Source: Gelatoporia subvermispora B
Taxonomy: Eukaryota > Basidiomycota > Agaricomycetes > Polyporales > Gelatoporiaceae
DNA: 64,000 nt
Assembly: GCA_000320605.2 (NCBI GenBank)
Contig: KB445829.1
Coordinates: 1 to 64,000 of the forward strand
Direction of reading: 5' to 3'
Shown here: piece by piece, positions 35,813 through 48,601 of the stretch
Layout of the letters: every line of letters begins with the position of its first letter
Numbering within the stretch: the stretch's first letter is position 1
Translations under genes and position numbers: made by a program
The notes under the pieces: generated by a model
Told to the model about the DNA's origin: nothing
Database searches by the model: none
What the model saw: only the letters and a program-made list of their open reading frames with translations

Positions 35813-38800
35813 CTATTCCGGTAGCAGTTCCTTGGAAACCAATATCCTGTTCGCAAGGGCGCTCAAATTGGCGTCAGCGACGATGACCTCGGGCGTAAGC
35901 TCTACGCCAAACGCCTGATTGACGGCCTTCGAGATGCGCTTCGCCTGCCTTTCCGACCAGAACCGGAAATCGTCCGGGTCGCGGTCGTCGTCTGCCTCCG
36001 GGGCGCCCCCGTCGCCCCCCTTGCACGACAGCGGGATCAGCGACGGATCCGAATCGAGGCAGAGCGGGACGATGTGCATGAGGCACGTGCGAATACCCGT
36101 GAAATCCAGCGACGCCGGTTTGTCGACTAGCGTGAACGAAAGTGTCAGCGCGGGCACCGCGTGACAGATGGCAGGTGCGGTGTATGCTTACCGTATACCT
36201 CGAAGGGCCCGTCCAAGCTCATTACGTTGTACTTGCCGTCATGGTGGTAGCGTATCTGATAAACGTATGTCAGCATGCGCAGATGCCGTTCGCGGGCGGA
36301 TGGATGCGCACCTCGTAGCGCCCGGTCTGCCAGGGTAGCGTCCCGCTGCGGAAGACAACCTCGCCATCTTCCGAGTCGTTTCCCGGCCGCTCGGGTCGAC
36401 TTTGACTGAGCGGGATATCGCCGTCCCACTCCTCGTCATGCACTGGCACCCACATACCGAGCGAGGACGTCCGTGTCACCAGATTCGACTGGTTGGCGCC
36501 AACCTGTATTGTCAATGAGCATAATGTCCGGTGTCGGAAATTTATTGCAGGGCGCACCCTGTATATGCCAACCCAATCCCTGCGGGAATGGTGCATAGGG
36601 GCTCGCCACTTGACCTTAATAGGTTCCCCAAGACGGAAGCGGAAGGAGCCCTCGGCGCTTGGTACGAGAGTAATCTTGTATTTGGCTGTGTCATAGGACG
36701 ACAGGTCATTTGCAACGCGTCTAGGTGGATCGAGCAGGCAGTCAGAAGAGACCTAGGTACATGGAGCGATCCTCACGATATCACCAATTTTTCCCTGGAC
36801 TGCTGGAGCAGAATTTTGGTGTCCTCCATAACCCCCGATATTCTCGGGCGCGCTGCGATTGCATCGTGAGCAAAACACCAGAGATATGGGTGTATCCGCG
36901 GTCAACTGACATTTGGCCAGGAACTCCTCCACAGCTTCCGCAGTCTCCTCGTAGACCTTCTCGAATGTGCCTTTGACTTCCTTCGCGACACGTTTGATCT
37001 CAGGGGCGTGGCGCCCCGCGCGCGATTCGAGAAGCCGTGCGTTCTTCTTTGCTACCTTCTTGATAACCTTGACAAAGCCCGCATCGTTGCGCAACGAATC
37101 GCCGTACAATTTCCGCATGTGCGGGCTGTGGGGCAGGGAATGATACATGAGCCGCCACGAACACGCACGCGAAGAACCTCAGCATAGCGCTCCACGTACT
37201 GCTCGACTTTGCTCAGGAACCATAGCTGCGAAAGGTGCCGAATGACTGCGAGCGCGAATACGAGCTTGCTCCCGCTAATGAGCGCGAGCCCGAAGAACGC
37301 CGCACCGCTCATGATCTCCGGGTTATTCAGGTATCTGGGCGGCGGGAATTAGCGGGGTAGTGCGAGCCTATCATCGGGAATGACCGACCGGTAGATGCCC
37401 GTGTAATCGAGCTGCGACGGGAAATCTTCCATAAAGAAGTCGCCGAAGAACCAGCCTAGCCTAATCAATCAGCGGGGCCCAGCCTATCGCGGGCTGTGTG
37501 CACTGACCGAATAGGCCTAGAACGTCGTATGACTCCATTGTCGCCCATATGTGGATGCCGATGAGGATCTGGGGCGGTCTCGTCAACGTGCCCGGGGATC
37601 GAGAGTAGCTCGCGACTTACGACTCCTAGCGTGTGCCGCAGCAGCACGTTGCCCACCGTCCAGTCCTGGGGTATCGAGTACGTCTTCCAAGCCAAGCCTA
37701 TGAACGACACTGCGTAGCGTGGTTCGTCAATCGATCTGCAGCGAAGACCCGAGGATAATTTACCCACCGTATGTCATGCACATACTCAGATTGTAGATTG
37801 ATTTCCAGTTTGCGAACGCCTCGTACACTGCGCCGGTCCCATGGTCGTTCCTTGGGTAATGGTAATGCTTCAGATAATGCCGCACGAGGTACTTGCGCTC
37901 CGACTGGGCACGCAACAGGAGACCGAGGCCGAACGAATGGAATAGGCACCACGTCAGGGCGTGCGCAAAGTGTAGTGCAAGCACGCCCGACGTGGAGAGA
38001 GGCGGCGCGAACGCGACAACCAGTGAGTACGCCACAATCAGTGCCAGCTTCAGGTCCGACGCGCTGCGAGATATCGGTCAGCGGAGGTGCCCCGAATATG
38101 GAGGGCGGTGGGCGGCCTTACCGCAAAAGGTCGACGTTCTTCAAGAGGATGGCATCCTTGCGGAAATAGGAGTTCATGAGGTCGTGCTGCGAGGACACGG
38201 GGACACGGGAGCGGCGGGATGAGCCCGCAGACTGATCGACCCCTGCGACACCCGCAAGGCCCAGACCTGACCGCCACTTTGCCTTGCGACTAGACGAGCG
38301 GCTCTCATATTCGGTCTCGGTCTCAGTCTCGGTCTCCGTCATCAGCTCGTCGGTTTCGGTGGCGCTCTCGCCCTCAGTTGCAGCCGGCGTTGACGCACTC
38401 GTAGACGCGACAGAAGTCTGTGAGTTTTTCCTCGAGAGAGGCTTGGAGGAAGTCTCTTCGTCCATCGAGACGGCTCGCAAAAGCGGTGAACGCCGAGCAA
38501 GAAGTTTCCGTTGCCCGTACGTTCTCTCGATGTCTGGGGGAGCAATGTAAGTAGGGTGGCACATTGAGGGTGCCGTGCAAACTGACGTGGGTTTTCGAAA
38601 AAGACCAGGAAACCGAACTGAGCGGCATGGGCTGCTAAGCTCACGAATAGAACAGGGTAGCTGCCGATGATCATGGACAAGCCATAGTAACCAGCATAAC
38701 CTGTTTAGAGTCGTCAATGGAGCGCAGATTCATCGCGGAGTCCGTGCTCACCGACGGAGTACATAGGGTGTGGCGCAAGTTCAAAGACACCATCAAAGAC

Positions 38801-39927
38801 AAGTGCGCCGCGTTGGAAGAAGACGTCACCCCAATACCAGCCATAATCTTTGACAACGTTGTGCGCCTCGGTCTTTACCCACAGATTGAAAGCAATGAGA
38901 GCAAAACCGCCGATCCATCTGGATGGCGCTAGTTAGCTTCGATCTCATCCCGTAAATACAAATTTAGTACCTCATGACGTGCACGGATGTAGGGAGGCCC
39001 TCAGGAACACGAAAGCAGGAGAACGCGAACATGCAGTAAGCCAGGAAATCGCTAGATGTGGGAAAGTGAGTTAGCATCAAGTATTTGCCGCATCTTGGCA
39101 TGTATAGGATCGCGCCGATGCTCAAAATAATGTTCGCTGTGTCATCTAGTGCGCTGCGAATGGAGTTTTGGACAGCGGCGTGAAGATAGTCGATTGCGTA
39201 CTAGCTATGAGAGTGCCGAAACGAGCGGTCTAAAGTATTGAGATGACGGACTTACTTCAAAAGGATAATGTCTACAGCCTGACGGAATAGTAGCCAAGTG
39301 TTGTACTCTAGAGGGAGCTCCTGCGGCGAAGTTTAGAGTGGTCGTGTGACTCAAAGGTTCAGCCACACACATCGAATGAGTAGTCTTTGCCCATCTTCCC
39401 CGCCAACTGCTTGCGGATCCAGTTGCGAATCTCAGGCATACGTTTCTCGTCAAGCCACCCGAGCCGCTGGACCTCTCTGACAATCCATTTCTTCTTACTC
39501 TGCTTCGTCAGGACCCATCCGAGGCCGACGTCGTATGCTGCTCTCCAGAAAGCGAAGTAGACGAAGAAGAAAAGTTTGGAGGCCTGGCGAGGTAGAACGC
39601 AGAAAAGGACGAGCTGCAGACCGAGCAGAGCCAAGTTAAGCAGATCCAGATGAGACTTGGGGTACGCCGGATGGAAGAGAGCAGTCAGGACATCGTGAGT
39701 CGTCGGAACACGGAAAACTTGAACATCGACCGGAGTGAGCACTTGAACACCATTTTCGCCGACGAGCTATGCGCACCTTCGCCACTGGGGGTCTTACCCC
39801 ACACGACCTCCTCCCTCTTGTGCGCGCTCTCGTCGTCGCTAGTCGCCGCGGGCACCGTGTCTTTGATTTCCTGAGACGTCCGCCGTCTATGGCGCATCGT
39901 AGGCTCCGTCGCCATCGCCATCGACAC
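35813..39927 (-). CDS. CHO2: Phosphatidylethanolamine N-methyltransferase CHO2
   Basis: Cho2 carries out the first S-adenosylmethionine-dependent methylation of phosphatidylethanolamine on the way to phosphatidylcholine, in the ER membrane. The start at 39927 ([18 protein letters not shown]) leads to VWGKTPSGE and [17 protein letters not shown] large first membrane block follows ([35 protein letters not shown]), then [14 protein letters not shown] and [21 protein letters not shown] soluble Ser/Thr/Glu linker around 38280-38450 contains an ETETETETE repeat. The second block includes [19 protein letters not shown] and [13 protein letters not shown]. The C-terminal soluble part ends [20 protein letters not shown]. 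At about 4.1 kb with many introns it is the longest conserved gene here, and no break was found. Confidence 0.92.
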
Positions 39928-40827
39928 GTCGAGGAGGGTTCAAGTCGCGGTCAACGAGTACGTAACGCACGCAAAGCCTCTCCATCTTCCGTCCACGTGT
40001 CAAGCACACTAGTGGGTCGCGTGCGTTTGTTCCGCGCGATGACCTGCCCTAAATCCCGCCCTGAAACTTGCGCGCTCCGGCATCCGCGCCCGCCTTGCTT
40101 CTCTTCCTTTCTTTTCATGGCGCAATTCATTATCTCGGACTTTGTTACTTTACTTTATGCTGGTCTGCTATCACTCTGCGAAAACTATCCGTATTATATG
40201 AGTCTAACTAGATCTCCAAGCGGTGCATACAAGCATCCACACCTCTGAGAACTTGTCGTTTCCTGAGCACCCTTGCATATCATCCTGGTTCGACATAGTC
40301 TTCGGACCTACCATCGGACTTGGGAGTTGCTAATTTAGGGGAAATGGATCCATTACTCCGAGGCATTTATTTCGGCCGCTTGTTGCTTTCCACGACGAGT
40401 CGACCTTACGAGGTGCCTCACATCCTTCGCGCTCTCCTCTCGGTCCTGCGGCCTATTGTCTGTAGATCATCTTCAGGATATGCTTTCAATGCGCCGTGCC
40501 TGCTTCAAACCAGGGACGTTCGTACTCGGGTGCTTGGGCGAGATGCCGTTTCCCACGGTGTATCTGCGTGAGCGGGTCTTCATTTTTTCAATTCTATTCT
40601 ATATGGTACCATGACGCTGTACTCCTTTTGCATGACAATCGATCAAAATGGTTCTATAACTCTTTCCATCAATATGAACTTCATTAGTCTAGACTTGGTG
40701 AGAACAGTGTGCATGAGTTCATGCTGTCCACCCCACCCGCTATTTCACGCAAAGGCTGGCCAGGGCTTGTTGCAAGGCAATCCAAATTTTGTACTTCTCT
40801 TAATTTCTTCTCCCACATGTTATCACG
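39928..40827. other. Intergenic between CHO2 start and SET5 stop
   Basis: Holds the CHO2 promoter and the SET5 3' flank. Small + strand frames (40320-40571 and others) have no recognisable product. Confidence 0.5.
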
Positions 40828-42308
40828 CTACATCACTCCCAAACCGGCCTTGAGCTCCATCTCGAGCTCATCCACGTCCGCCGCGCCTGTCTCGCCCTCC
40901 TTCGCATGATCTTTCTCTTCCTCCAGACACCTCTCGCAGTTACACTTGCCAAAGCCCCACTCCATGACCTCTCGACGGCGTTGTGGTAATGGCAGCGCAG
41001 GGTTGACGTAGGTGATGAGGAGCTCCTCGCCGGGGGCAATGTCGCGCTTGGCGATGACGGTGATGCGCGAGAGCGCAGTGCGCTGGTCGAGGTGTCGGAT
41101 AGACGCATTGGGCGCGCAAGAGTGGTTCAAATGCGAGTGCAGGACGTAAAGGCCGCCGTGTGCCTCGAGATCTGCAGGAGGTTAGTAGGACGGTCCACAG
41201 CCGGGAGAAGAGAGGCGTACTGAGGCTCATGCGGCCGAGTCCGCGGAGGAACGCGTCGTAGTCGAAGAGTTCATCTGCGATGTCTTTGCTGAGAGGCTTC
41301 TTCAGTAGCTTGGCGAGTTTCTTTTTATGTGCGTCATCCGTCGGATCGCGGAATGCCTGGACGAAGAGCTGGTATGCCCGCTTCCATGTCGCACGATCCG
41401 GTTCGGCGCCCTTCATCCTGTGTTACCCCGACCATCAGACACGGACATCCCAGTCAGCCCAGCTTGGGAGAAGCAGGGGAACGGTGCTCACCACTCGCCC
41501 TTCGCGCGCTCTTCCATCCCTAGCTGCGCCAGCGCGCGGACGACCTCCAAGTCAGCTTGCAGCGCGCTAGGGTCCTGCTGGTTTGTGAGCAAAATGCGGG
41601 CAGTGCACTGCGCGAGTGCGTGCAGCGCCATCCACTGCGCCTTGCGCGCGAAAGCGAGGAGCGGCGCGGAGGCGGGGTTCTGCGCGGGGCACAGCAGCGG
41701 GTGCGTCCGCGCGGAGCGCGAGAGGCAAAGGCGGCTGCAGAAGCGGGCGGTGCATGGTGTATGTGACGTCGAGGCAGGGCAGGGGATGACGAGCGTTGAG
41801 TTCTGCAGTGGTGTACTGCAATATGTGCAGGAGAGGGAGGACGTTTGCAGGTCGTAGATGTCCCTTTCACGAGAGCGTTAAGATCGGTCAGGTCGTAGGG
41901 CGTCGTATGGATTGCGCACCATTCGGGAGCAAGGATGAATGGGTCCTCCTTCCAGACGATCTCTCCCTCCGCGACGTACTCTTTTGCAACCAGACCCTTG
42001 CCCTTGCCCTTACCGAAGTACCGTACCTCGACCTTCGGCGTCCATTTTAAGAGGTCCAGTCCCTCTATTACCCTGGACGTCGGGAGAAGCTCGGCAGAAC
42101 CATCCGAAGTCTTAAGTATCGGGGTTGGTCCGAGGACCAGGCCTTCACTTTGCAAGATCTTGCGGGTACGCTTTTCGCTGACGGTCCAGTCCGGATGCTG
42201 CGAGAGCAGCAAGGCGTGTAGCTTAGGGACGCCGAGCGCCGGATTTTGTGCTCTAAGAGAAACGAGGGCTTGCTTTAGATCATGTTCTGGAGGAGAGATG
42301 GTGGACAT
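40828..42308 (-). CDS. SET5: SET domain lysine methyltransferase SET5
   Basis: Set5 methylates histone H4 lysines 5, 8 and 12 in yeast. The start at 42308 gives MSTISPPEHDLKQALVSLRA and an N-terminal helical region (RTRKILQSEGLVLG). The SET-N part follows (VRYFGKGKGKGLVAKEYVAE, WKEDPFILAPEW). A GTGCGC...GAAAG intron joins EW to DIYDLQTSSLSCTYC. The inserted zinc-binding segment is CTYC, VIPCPAS, PCTARFCSRLC and HPLLC. The catalytic SET-C part holds LNHSCAPNASIR, GEELLITYVNP and the post-SET cysteines in FGKCNCERCLEEE. An acidic tail ends the chain at 40828. Four or so introns; the frame is intact. Confidence 0.92.
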
Positions 42309-42493
42309 GTCGGGACTCGGAGGAGGAAAGGAAGAACTGCTGGCCCTAATACACCGACCCTCCTTCTCAGAGTCGCGATCACGTGCTACACTTATCGGAC
42401 GCGTCGACGGCGGACGCGGTAACGGTTTCCGACTCGGCCACTTTGAGTTGCACCTCCATCTGACTATCTGACTACTTTTATTGGCTTGTTAAT

Positions 42494-44011
42494 ATGCTGA
42501 AAAAACTGGAATCCAGTCTGCAGCTGCAGCTCAATGCATCTGCGCAGCTAGAGCTCACTGGCCTCAGCAAGTTCATGACGCCGGGTAGAGACTGCGACAT
42601 GACTGCTAGTACACCAATCGGCCAGGTGAGATTATGCTCCTACCACACCGATAGTGACATCGGCCAGAGTCCTACCATCTCAATGTACATTGATCTGGCG
42701 AGTTCGTTTGCAAACGTTGCGAAACTGTATTGTACCATCACCGGCGAATCTCCGAACAAGGCCATAAGATACTTCGAACATCACAAGCTCCTGAGCTGTA
42801 TCTGCTCATGGGCCTCGCTTAGACATATTCGTGATGTTATAACAAAGGCCGACCATTGGGACACGTATCCCACTCTGCAGTCAGATGACGCCATCATCCT
42901 CAAGATCACCGTGTCTACATCCCCAGGACCATCTCTCGACACGCAGCCTGTCGCCGATCAGCTGTGCCGATCGATAGTGAGGGGTGGAATGTCCTCCACC
43001 GTGTACTTTGTGGCATTTTCGCGCCGCACACGAGATGGACGGCTTACACATCCGCAGACGCTGGTAGCCGCCCCTCGCGTCCTCGGCTCTAGTATTTGTT
43101 TATTCTGTAAGTGATGATTGTGCTCAAGCAATGTTCTGCTGACTATTGTTGATACATTAAGCAACATTTGACGCGGCAGACTTCCGGGATGTTTTCCAAG
43201 ACTCGAAATACACCAAGTGGCAGGCAGATGCCTCCTACACTGATGCCGATAGCGACTTCGAGGAGGATGACGACAACAACGTGGCGACATCAAGCCCGGG
43301 GAAAGCAGACGAATCCCGGCATGTAGATATGTCCAATCATATGAAACAGTATACATGGGTCGTTCAAATGGTTTCTTCCCATGTGTGCGTCCTGAGCTCA
43401 TGTCACTATTCTCTGATTGAACACTAAGCTGCTTTCAACATGCAGCTGGCAGGCGTTCCTGTTTTACCTTTACTGCGGAAAGCTGGCGTTTGCTCCCCTC
43501 AGAAGTGAGGGAGACGCGAGGAAGGAATACATAGACGACTTCAAATAAGACTTCGAGAATTCGGGCAGTCCGCCTCCGTGTTCATGCAAATCTATGTATC
43601 GCCTTGCAGTCAAGGTCAGGCGCTTTTGGAACTGTTTATCTACCCATCATCCTGACACGTTACCCAAGGCCAAGCTACCATTCCTCCGATGCGAATGCCT
43701 CGACTTCCTCAAGTCTCGGTTGACTGTCAAGAATATCATGACCGAATTCTTCAGTACTTTCACATCCGAGTGAGTCCTCTTCCCTTGTACGCAGAGGAAA
43801 TATGATTCATTTGGTGTGTAGGTACAAAGAAGTGGAGGATATGGAGCTGGAGATTCTGTCAGATCTGTGGGAGGAGCTAAAACAACAGGAGCACTTTGAG
43901 CAGCAACTGCGCAGAGTCATTGACCATGGCAGCGATCGGGTCAAATCGATTTCACTGAACTTGCTCGGGCAGTCTTCTATTTCGCAGACAAAGCGAAGAA
44001 GGCTCACTTAG
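42494..44011 (+). pseudogene. MATH-BTB gene copy with an in-frame stop
   Basis: This family in Agaricomycetes pairs an N-terminal MATH-like domain with a BTB/POZ fold and probably acts as a CUL3 substrate adaptor. Exon 1 starts MLKKLESSLQLQLNASAQ and includes LQSDDAIILKITVSTSPG and the BTB entry STVYFVAFSRRTRDGRLTHP. Exon 2 reads FDAADFRDVFQDSKYTKW and an acidic linker. Exon 3 holds WQAFLFYLYCGKLAFAPLRS and DDFK, then TAA at 43546-43548, then continues open as DFENSGSPPPCSCKSMYRLA. Later exons give LPFLRCECLDFLKSRLTVKN and EVEDMELEILSDLWEELKQQ, ending 44011. Everything after the stop aligns to the intact paralogue at 48602-50429, so either this is a recent pseudogene or a truncated protein is made. 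Confidence 0.75.
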
Positions 44012-44495
44012 TGGTTTCTCCGTCCCCGTATCCCAGAAGAGCATGAATGCCCGGCTTGACATTGGTCAAGGACGTGGCGTGCCTGCACTATCTCTTAGAT
44101 TATGTCAAATCAGTAGCTTCACGTTATGATCCACGCGCCAGATGCGAACACTCTCAAAGCGCCTTCAATAGCATGGCTGTCCGATGCTGCGTGGTTTATA
44201 TCTCCAGGCCACTTCCTACTCGTCCTGTTCGGCCTTACGACAACATCCCGGCTTTTCCCGGTATGCTACCTTTTGTCACGAGGGTGTCCGGCCTTGCCGC
44301 CGTGTCACCGGAGGCAGTTACTTGAGAAGGCGCTGGACGTTCGTTCCCATCAATGTGCTTCATGACAGCTCACTCACTGTAGGCAAGGACAGACTGAGGA
44401 CCATATCGCTCTGGGACTCCCATTCTGGATCAGTACAGCCCAATTTCTTGAACTTGCCATAGCCCCGGGCCTCGCCCAAACCACGTTACGCCAGA

Positions 44496-46227
44496 ATGGC
44501 CATCACCAATCGTTTCCCTATCCCCACGGACCCATTGTCACCTCCGACTTGCAGTCCGCGACAGCTTGCGCCTATAGAGTCGCCTCCGCTTATATCCGAC
44601 TTTCCGAAATTGCCTTCCGCTCCTCGCATTTCCCTGCTTGATCCGTACTTTTCAGTGACGACACACCTAGTTCCTGCAGCTTTCCCCCGTACTGCACCCG
44701 ATGTGCCTGTGCCGGGCGGACAGGAGAGGCTTTGTGATCCAGCTTCTCGAAAAGAAGCTGCTTCCAAGGCCGCGGAAGCAATTGTCTCCAATAAAATGAA
44801 GCAATGGGAGGGCAAAGCCGGGTCAGGCAGTCGCAAGCTGTTGTGGGTGTGCTGGAATCGTTATGTCAACAAGACACCGAGGGGTCAGCCGAACAGGACT
44901 CCACTCACACTTCTGTGCGCTCATGCTGGAAGTTCTACGAAAGAGGTAAGTAACTCAGAGGAAGTATCAGAAGCGAAGGATATCCGTACCAGTGCGACGC
45001 TTCTTTCAGATGTGGGAGCCGGTGCTCAGGCATGTATTCAACGCCACGTCAAATTATCATGTAGATGAGATCTGGTCTTTCGATGCCTTTAACCATGGAG
45101 ACTCGCATCTAGTCAATGCTAATAGTCTAGGTGGAATAGGTGCGTTGAACCCACCGTCGATACTGTAAAATCCCGCTGAGAGTCTACTTAGTCGATTGGC
45201 ACGATAATACCCGCGACATCCTGCAATTTTTGCTCCATTACTTTCCCATCGACGCAAACTCAGCTCTACTACCAACCCATTTACCTCGCATTGATGATCA
45301 CATAGCGACTGCACGTGCGCGCAATGGTTCCGCCAGCCGCACACTCGTTGGCCTGGGGCATTCGTTCGGCGCGGTAGCATTGTACGTCTCTCAAGACTGA
45401 TGGTGTAGGCCACGTACTGATATATTATAACTGCAGACTACGGGCGGCAATAGCACACCCGGTGCTTTTCTCGAGCATTATAGTAGCGGATCCTACTATC
45501 CAGCCAGCTCCTGACAACGGTCCATTCGTCACTCAAGGCCATCAGTCAATTATTCACAGAACCGTCCAGCGTAGTGACCACTTTCGCTCTAGGTACGCTG
45601 AAAATGGGGCATCATAATTTATTACTATCCTTTTGCTCTCTAGAGCCGAGGCACGCCGTCGATTCAAAGCTGTACCTGCCTTGTCGGCGTGGGACCCGAG
45701 TATGATGGACGTTTATATTGATCATGGGCTCATGGACAATCCTGACGGCACAGTGAAACTCAAGACCCCGAGTATCCATGTGAGTCCCCATATCCTACAT
45801 CGAAAGCCTGTTACGACTGATTGATGATTACACGTGAATTATGTTAGGAGGCGATGGTGTATGCAGATGCACGAAGTCAATACGAAGTGTGGGAATTGCT
45901 GCCCATACTCGACGAACGTGTCGAACTGATGTGGATTATGCCTGGTCTGGACGTAGCAGAGTGAGCGATATCTCTCACTTCAAGTCACCCAATGCCCGGC
46001 CAGTGCAAATAACTATCTTCATCAGGAAGCAATTACGGCCCGAGAAAGCATACGAGATCAGACAGAATTCCGTCTGGCGCCGCGCAAAGAATGCCTCAAA
46101 TATTCGCATTCCTGACACAAGCCACTTCCTCGTGCACGAGAAACCAAAGGACACCGGTGAGCTCTTTGTTAATAGCTTGCTATCAACTGGAGTCCAGCTT
46201 CTGATGGGAGTGGAGAAGCTCGGGTGA
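44496..46227 (+). CDS. Alpha/beta-hydrolase family protein
   Basis: A serine hydrolase fold protein of unknown substrate. The start at 44496 gives MAITNRFPIPTDPLSPP. A long N-terminal part includes QWEGKAGSGSRKLL and the first strand LTLLCAHAGSSTKE (exon 1 ends 44945). Next come MWEPVLRHVF and VDEIWSFDAFNHGDSHLVN. The nucleophile elbow is LVGLGHSFGAVAL with the catalytic Ser, followed by FSSIIVADPTI. Near the C-terminus RVELMWIMPGLDV may carry the acid, and IPDTSHFLVHEKP the His. It ends VQLLMGVEKLG at 46227. Several introns, no break seen. It sits between two MATH-BTB copies, and relics of it occur at 2480-2720 and 48020-48170, so the pair has been duplicated together. Confidence 0.82.
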
Positions 46228-47343
46228 TCAATGCGTTTTTGGAAAGAAAATATGGTGACAACGAAACTGCTTACAAGTTGTAAATCGTGGTGTGTATCGG
46301 AATTCTATACATTGAACGGAATTCGTAATACACGCGCGCCGTAATCGTAGTCCGATATGTGAGATAGAATTGCAGAACGCTTTTTCGATAAATTTCGACT
46401 GCTGTATCGCTCAATGACGGAATTGAGCGGATATTTTCTCTGGCGCTCATGAAGTGACCTGTTCACGTACTTTACCAGTCCAAACAATTGTAATCGTGGG
46501 TTCTCAGCCTGCATCCTATGGAAGATTGTGACAAGTACTCACGTACCGAAGAAATAGAACCTGGAACAGACAAAATCATGGGTATGGCAGACATATCATG
46601 ACATAATTAATTTTGCTGTTCATACCTCTCGAGTGTGCCAAAATATGCGTCCAAACCTCCCAGGACCCCTAAAATAGACACATGAGCGAGCAATATAGAA
46701 AGAAACACGCTGATATAACAATTTTGCATTTAATACCGCGTATGAAAAAACACGCTCGTGTAATGCGACAAAAAAATCCACCACCATTAGCCACACCATT
46801 TACACGTTGAACACTACTTTTCGTTTTATACGTTGTTCAAAAATTACAGAGCCAAACCGAGAGAGGAAAATTTGACAGCGCGGAAGCATCGAGTATCTGG
46901 CAAGTGAGAAGGTTGTGGCTGCCAGCCACAGTGTGTAAAGTGGTGGCGTTCAGTATACACTGGCGCGTATAATTGTAAAGAGTAGCGTCAATTTCACCCA
47001 CCCTCAGGTAGCGTGATTTCTCAAAATCTAAAACAAGCATGTATTTTATATTTGTCCACATGCGTACAAATTCCGTAGCACTCCTATGGTGCGTATGATT
47101 TACTGGGTCACCTCTATGCACGTGTAATTCGAACACGTGTACAAATCTATATATGTCATGATATATCGCCCATACATGGGCATTCATATGCAGGAACGTA
47201 CGTCGTTTCTGGCTTGTGCAGATCACTGCCTGAGGGTTTATTGAAGATCAGTCAGGACAAGAAGGCCGCTGAAGACGATTCGGATGTGTCGACGAGACAT
47301 GTAAGGTTCTCGAAGTTAACTCAGCATAATCTGTATTCCAGAT
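46228..47343. other. AT-rich intergenic stretch
   Basis: Noticeably richer in A+T than its surroundings, with A and T runs. No gene, tRNA or clear terminal repeat was found. Confidence 0.45.
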
Positions 47344-48175
47344 ATGGAGGTCTTTGAAGGATCTTCATCCGATAGTAATGAAACGAACGGGATCGTGTCC
47401 AGTGAACATATCGAAGATCTACATTCGAGAAGCACAGAAGCCTCAGATCCGGCTCCAAACAAAGGCACGGCTCCGAGAGTAGACGTGAGCACGACTCCTA
47501 AAAAAGGGACCATAGACACGGATGAGCCACCAAAGGAAGCCTGGAATATTATCGCATTCGCATCTCCCACGTGAGTGTACTCGCAATCCACATTATTGCG
47601 CTCTCACCTAGTTGAAAAAGTTGGAAATTATTCATTTACTACCTATTCACTAAACTAATAGAATTCGCCTCACTCAAGAGCGAATAGAAGGAGGCGAGAG
47701 ATGCGTATGTGAAGTGGCGTTTACGCAAGTACAAGGATCGCCCTATGCCTTGCTTCGCTAGATCGATGTATAAACTTGCCTGTGAGGTCTACTGATGATC
47801 TCTCCTGGCATTATGATACTGACAAAAAGCACATGTGCAATTTGAGGACCTTAAGGCACACGCGTTGGGATACCCCAGATTCGACGTTAGAGTGAGGACT
47901 GGCTGTTGATCGGTGCATCTTGGACCTGACACGCTGATGTGCTGTGTATCTGACGGACGTGAGAATATACGAAAGATGGAGCTGTCTGTTCTTTTGAAGC
48001 ACTGGTCAGCACTGAAAGAGTCGGACGCGCTGCTCATAATACTAATCCATCTACCTCGTATTGATGTTTTTATAGCACATGCACGTGCGCGCAATGTTTC
48101 CACCAGCAGCACCCTCGTTGGCCTAGGGTACTGGTTCAGTGCAGTGACGTTGCCATACGTCTCAAGACCATGATC
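47344..48175 (+). pseudogene. Chimeric relic: BTB C-terminal half joined to a hydrolase fragment
   Basis: An acidic linker (MEVFEGSSSDSNETNG) ends at EAWNIIAFASPT before GTGAGT, as in the intact MATH-BTB gene (DSWAVIGFATPT|GTGAGT). Next come IEFASLKSE, a TAG stop, and KEARDAYVKWRLRKYKDRP then SMYKLACE, which align to the intact copy. The C-terminal helix KMELSVLLKHWSALKESDAL follows. After it the reading passes straight into LPRIDVFIAHARARN and TLVGLGYWFSAVTL, the hydrolase elbow region (gene: LPRIDDHIATARARN, TLVGLGHSFGAVAL) with the catalytic GHSFG destroyed. Similarity continues into the hydrolase intron. Not functional. Confidence 0.75.
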
Positions 48176-48601
48176 GTGATGGCGTAGGTCACGTCCTCAT
48201 AAGCACATCCGCAGACTCCGCACAGCGATGATATATCGAAATAAATAAAGCCTATAAGCTGTAAAATCCATGTCCAACACTCCACGTTGAGAGGCGAGCA
48301 CTGCAGCAGAACACTGTTTCGATGCAATTCGAATGACATGTCACTCGTTAGCGGGACGAATGATCAGAATCCCTGACGTTAGTAAAAAAGTGACGTGTTA
48401 CCTCGTTGTGCTAGTCCCAAAGACAGCTATGATAGTTTCCTTGTTCCTGATATAATCCTGGGGATGACTGTGACAGGTAGTCGCGTACTGACGCGTCTGT
48501 TCATGTGTTACTCGTCGCGTCCGTGACAACGGTCGCGCGCGTCCCAATGTTGGTTTGTCTTCAAGCACAGACCTACACAGTTCTTGTCCAACTTGCTCTC
48601 T

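Noticed and set aside
41740..41800. Possible frameshift in the zinc-binding segment of SET5
   Set aside because: A careful re-read gives IPCPAS...PCTARFCSRLC in one frame. The break came from dropping four bases on first reading.
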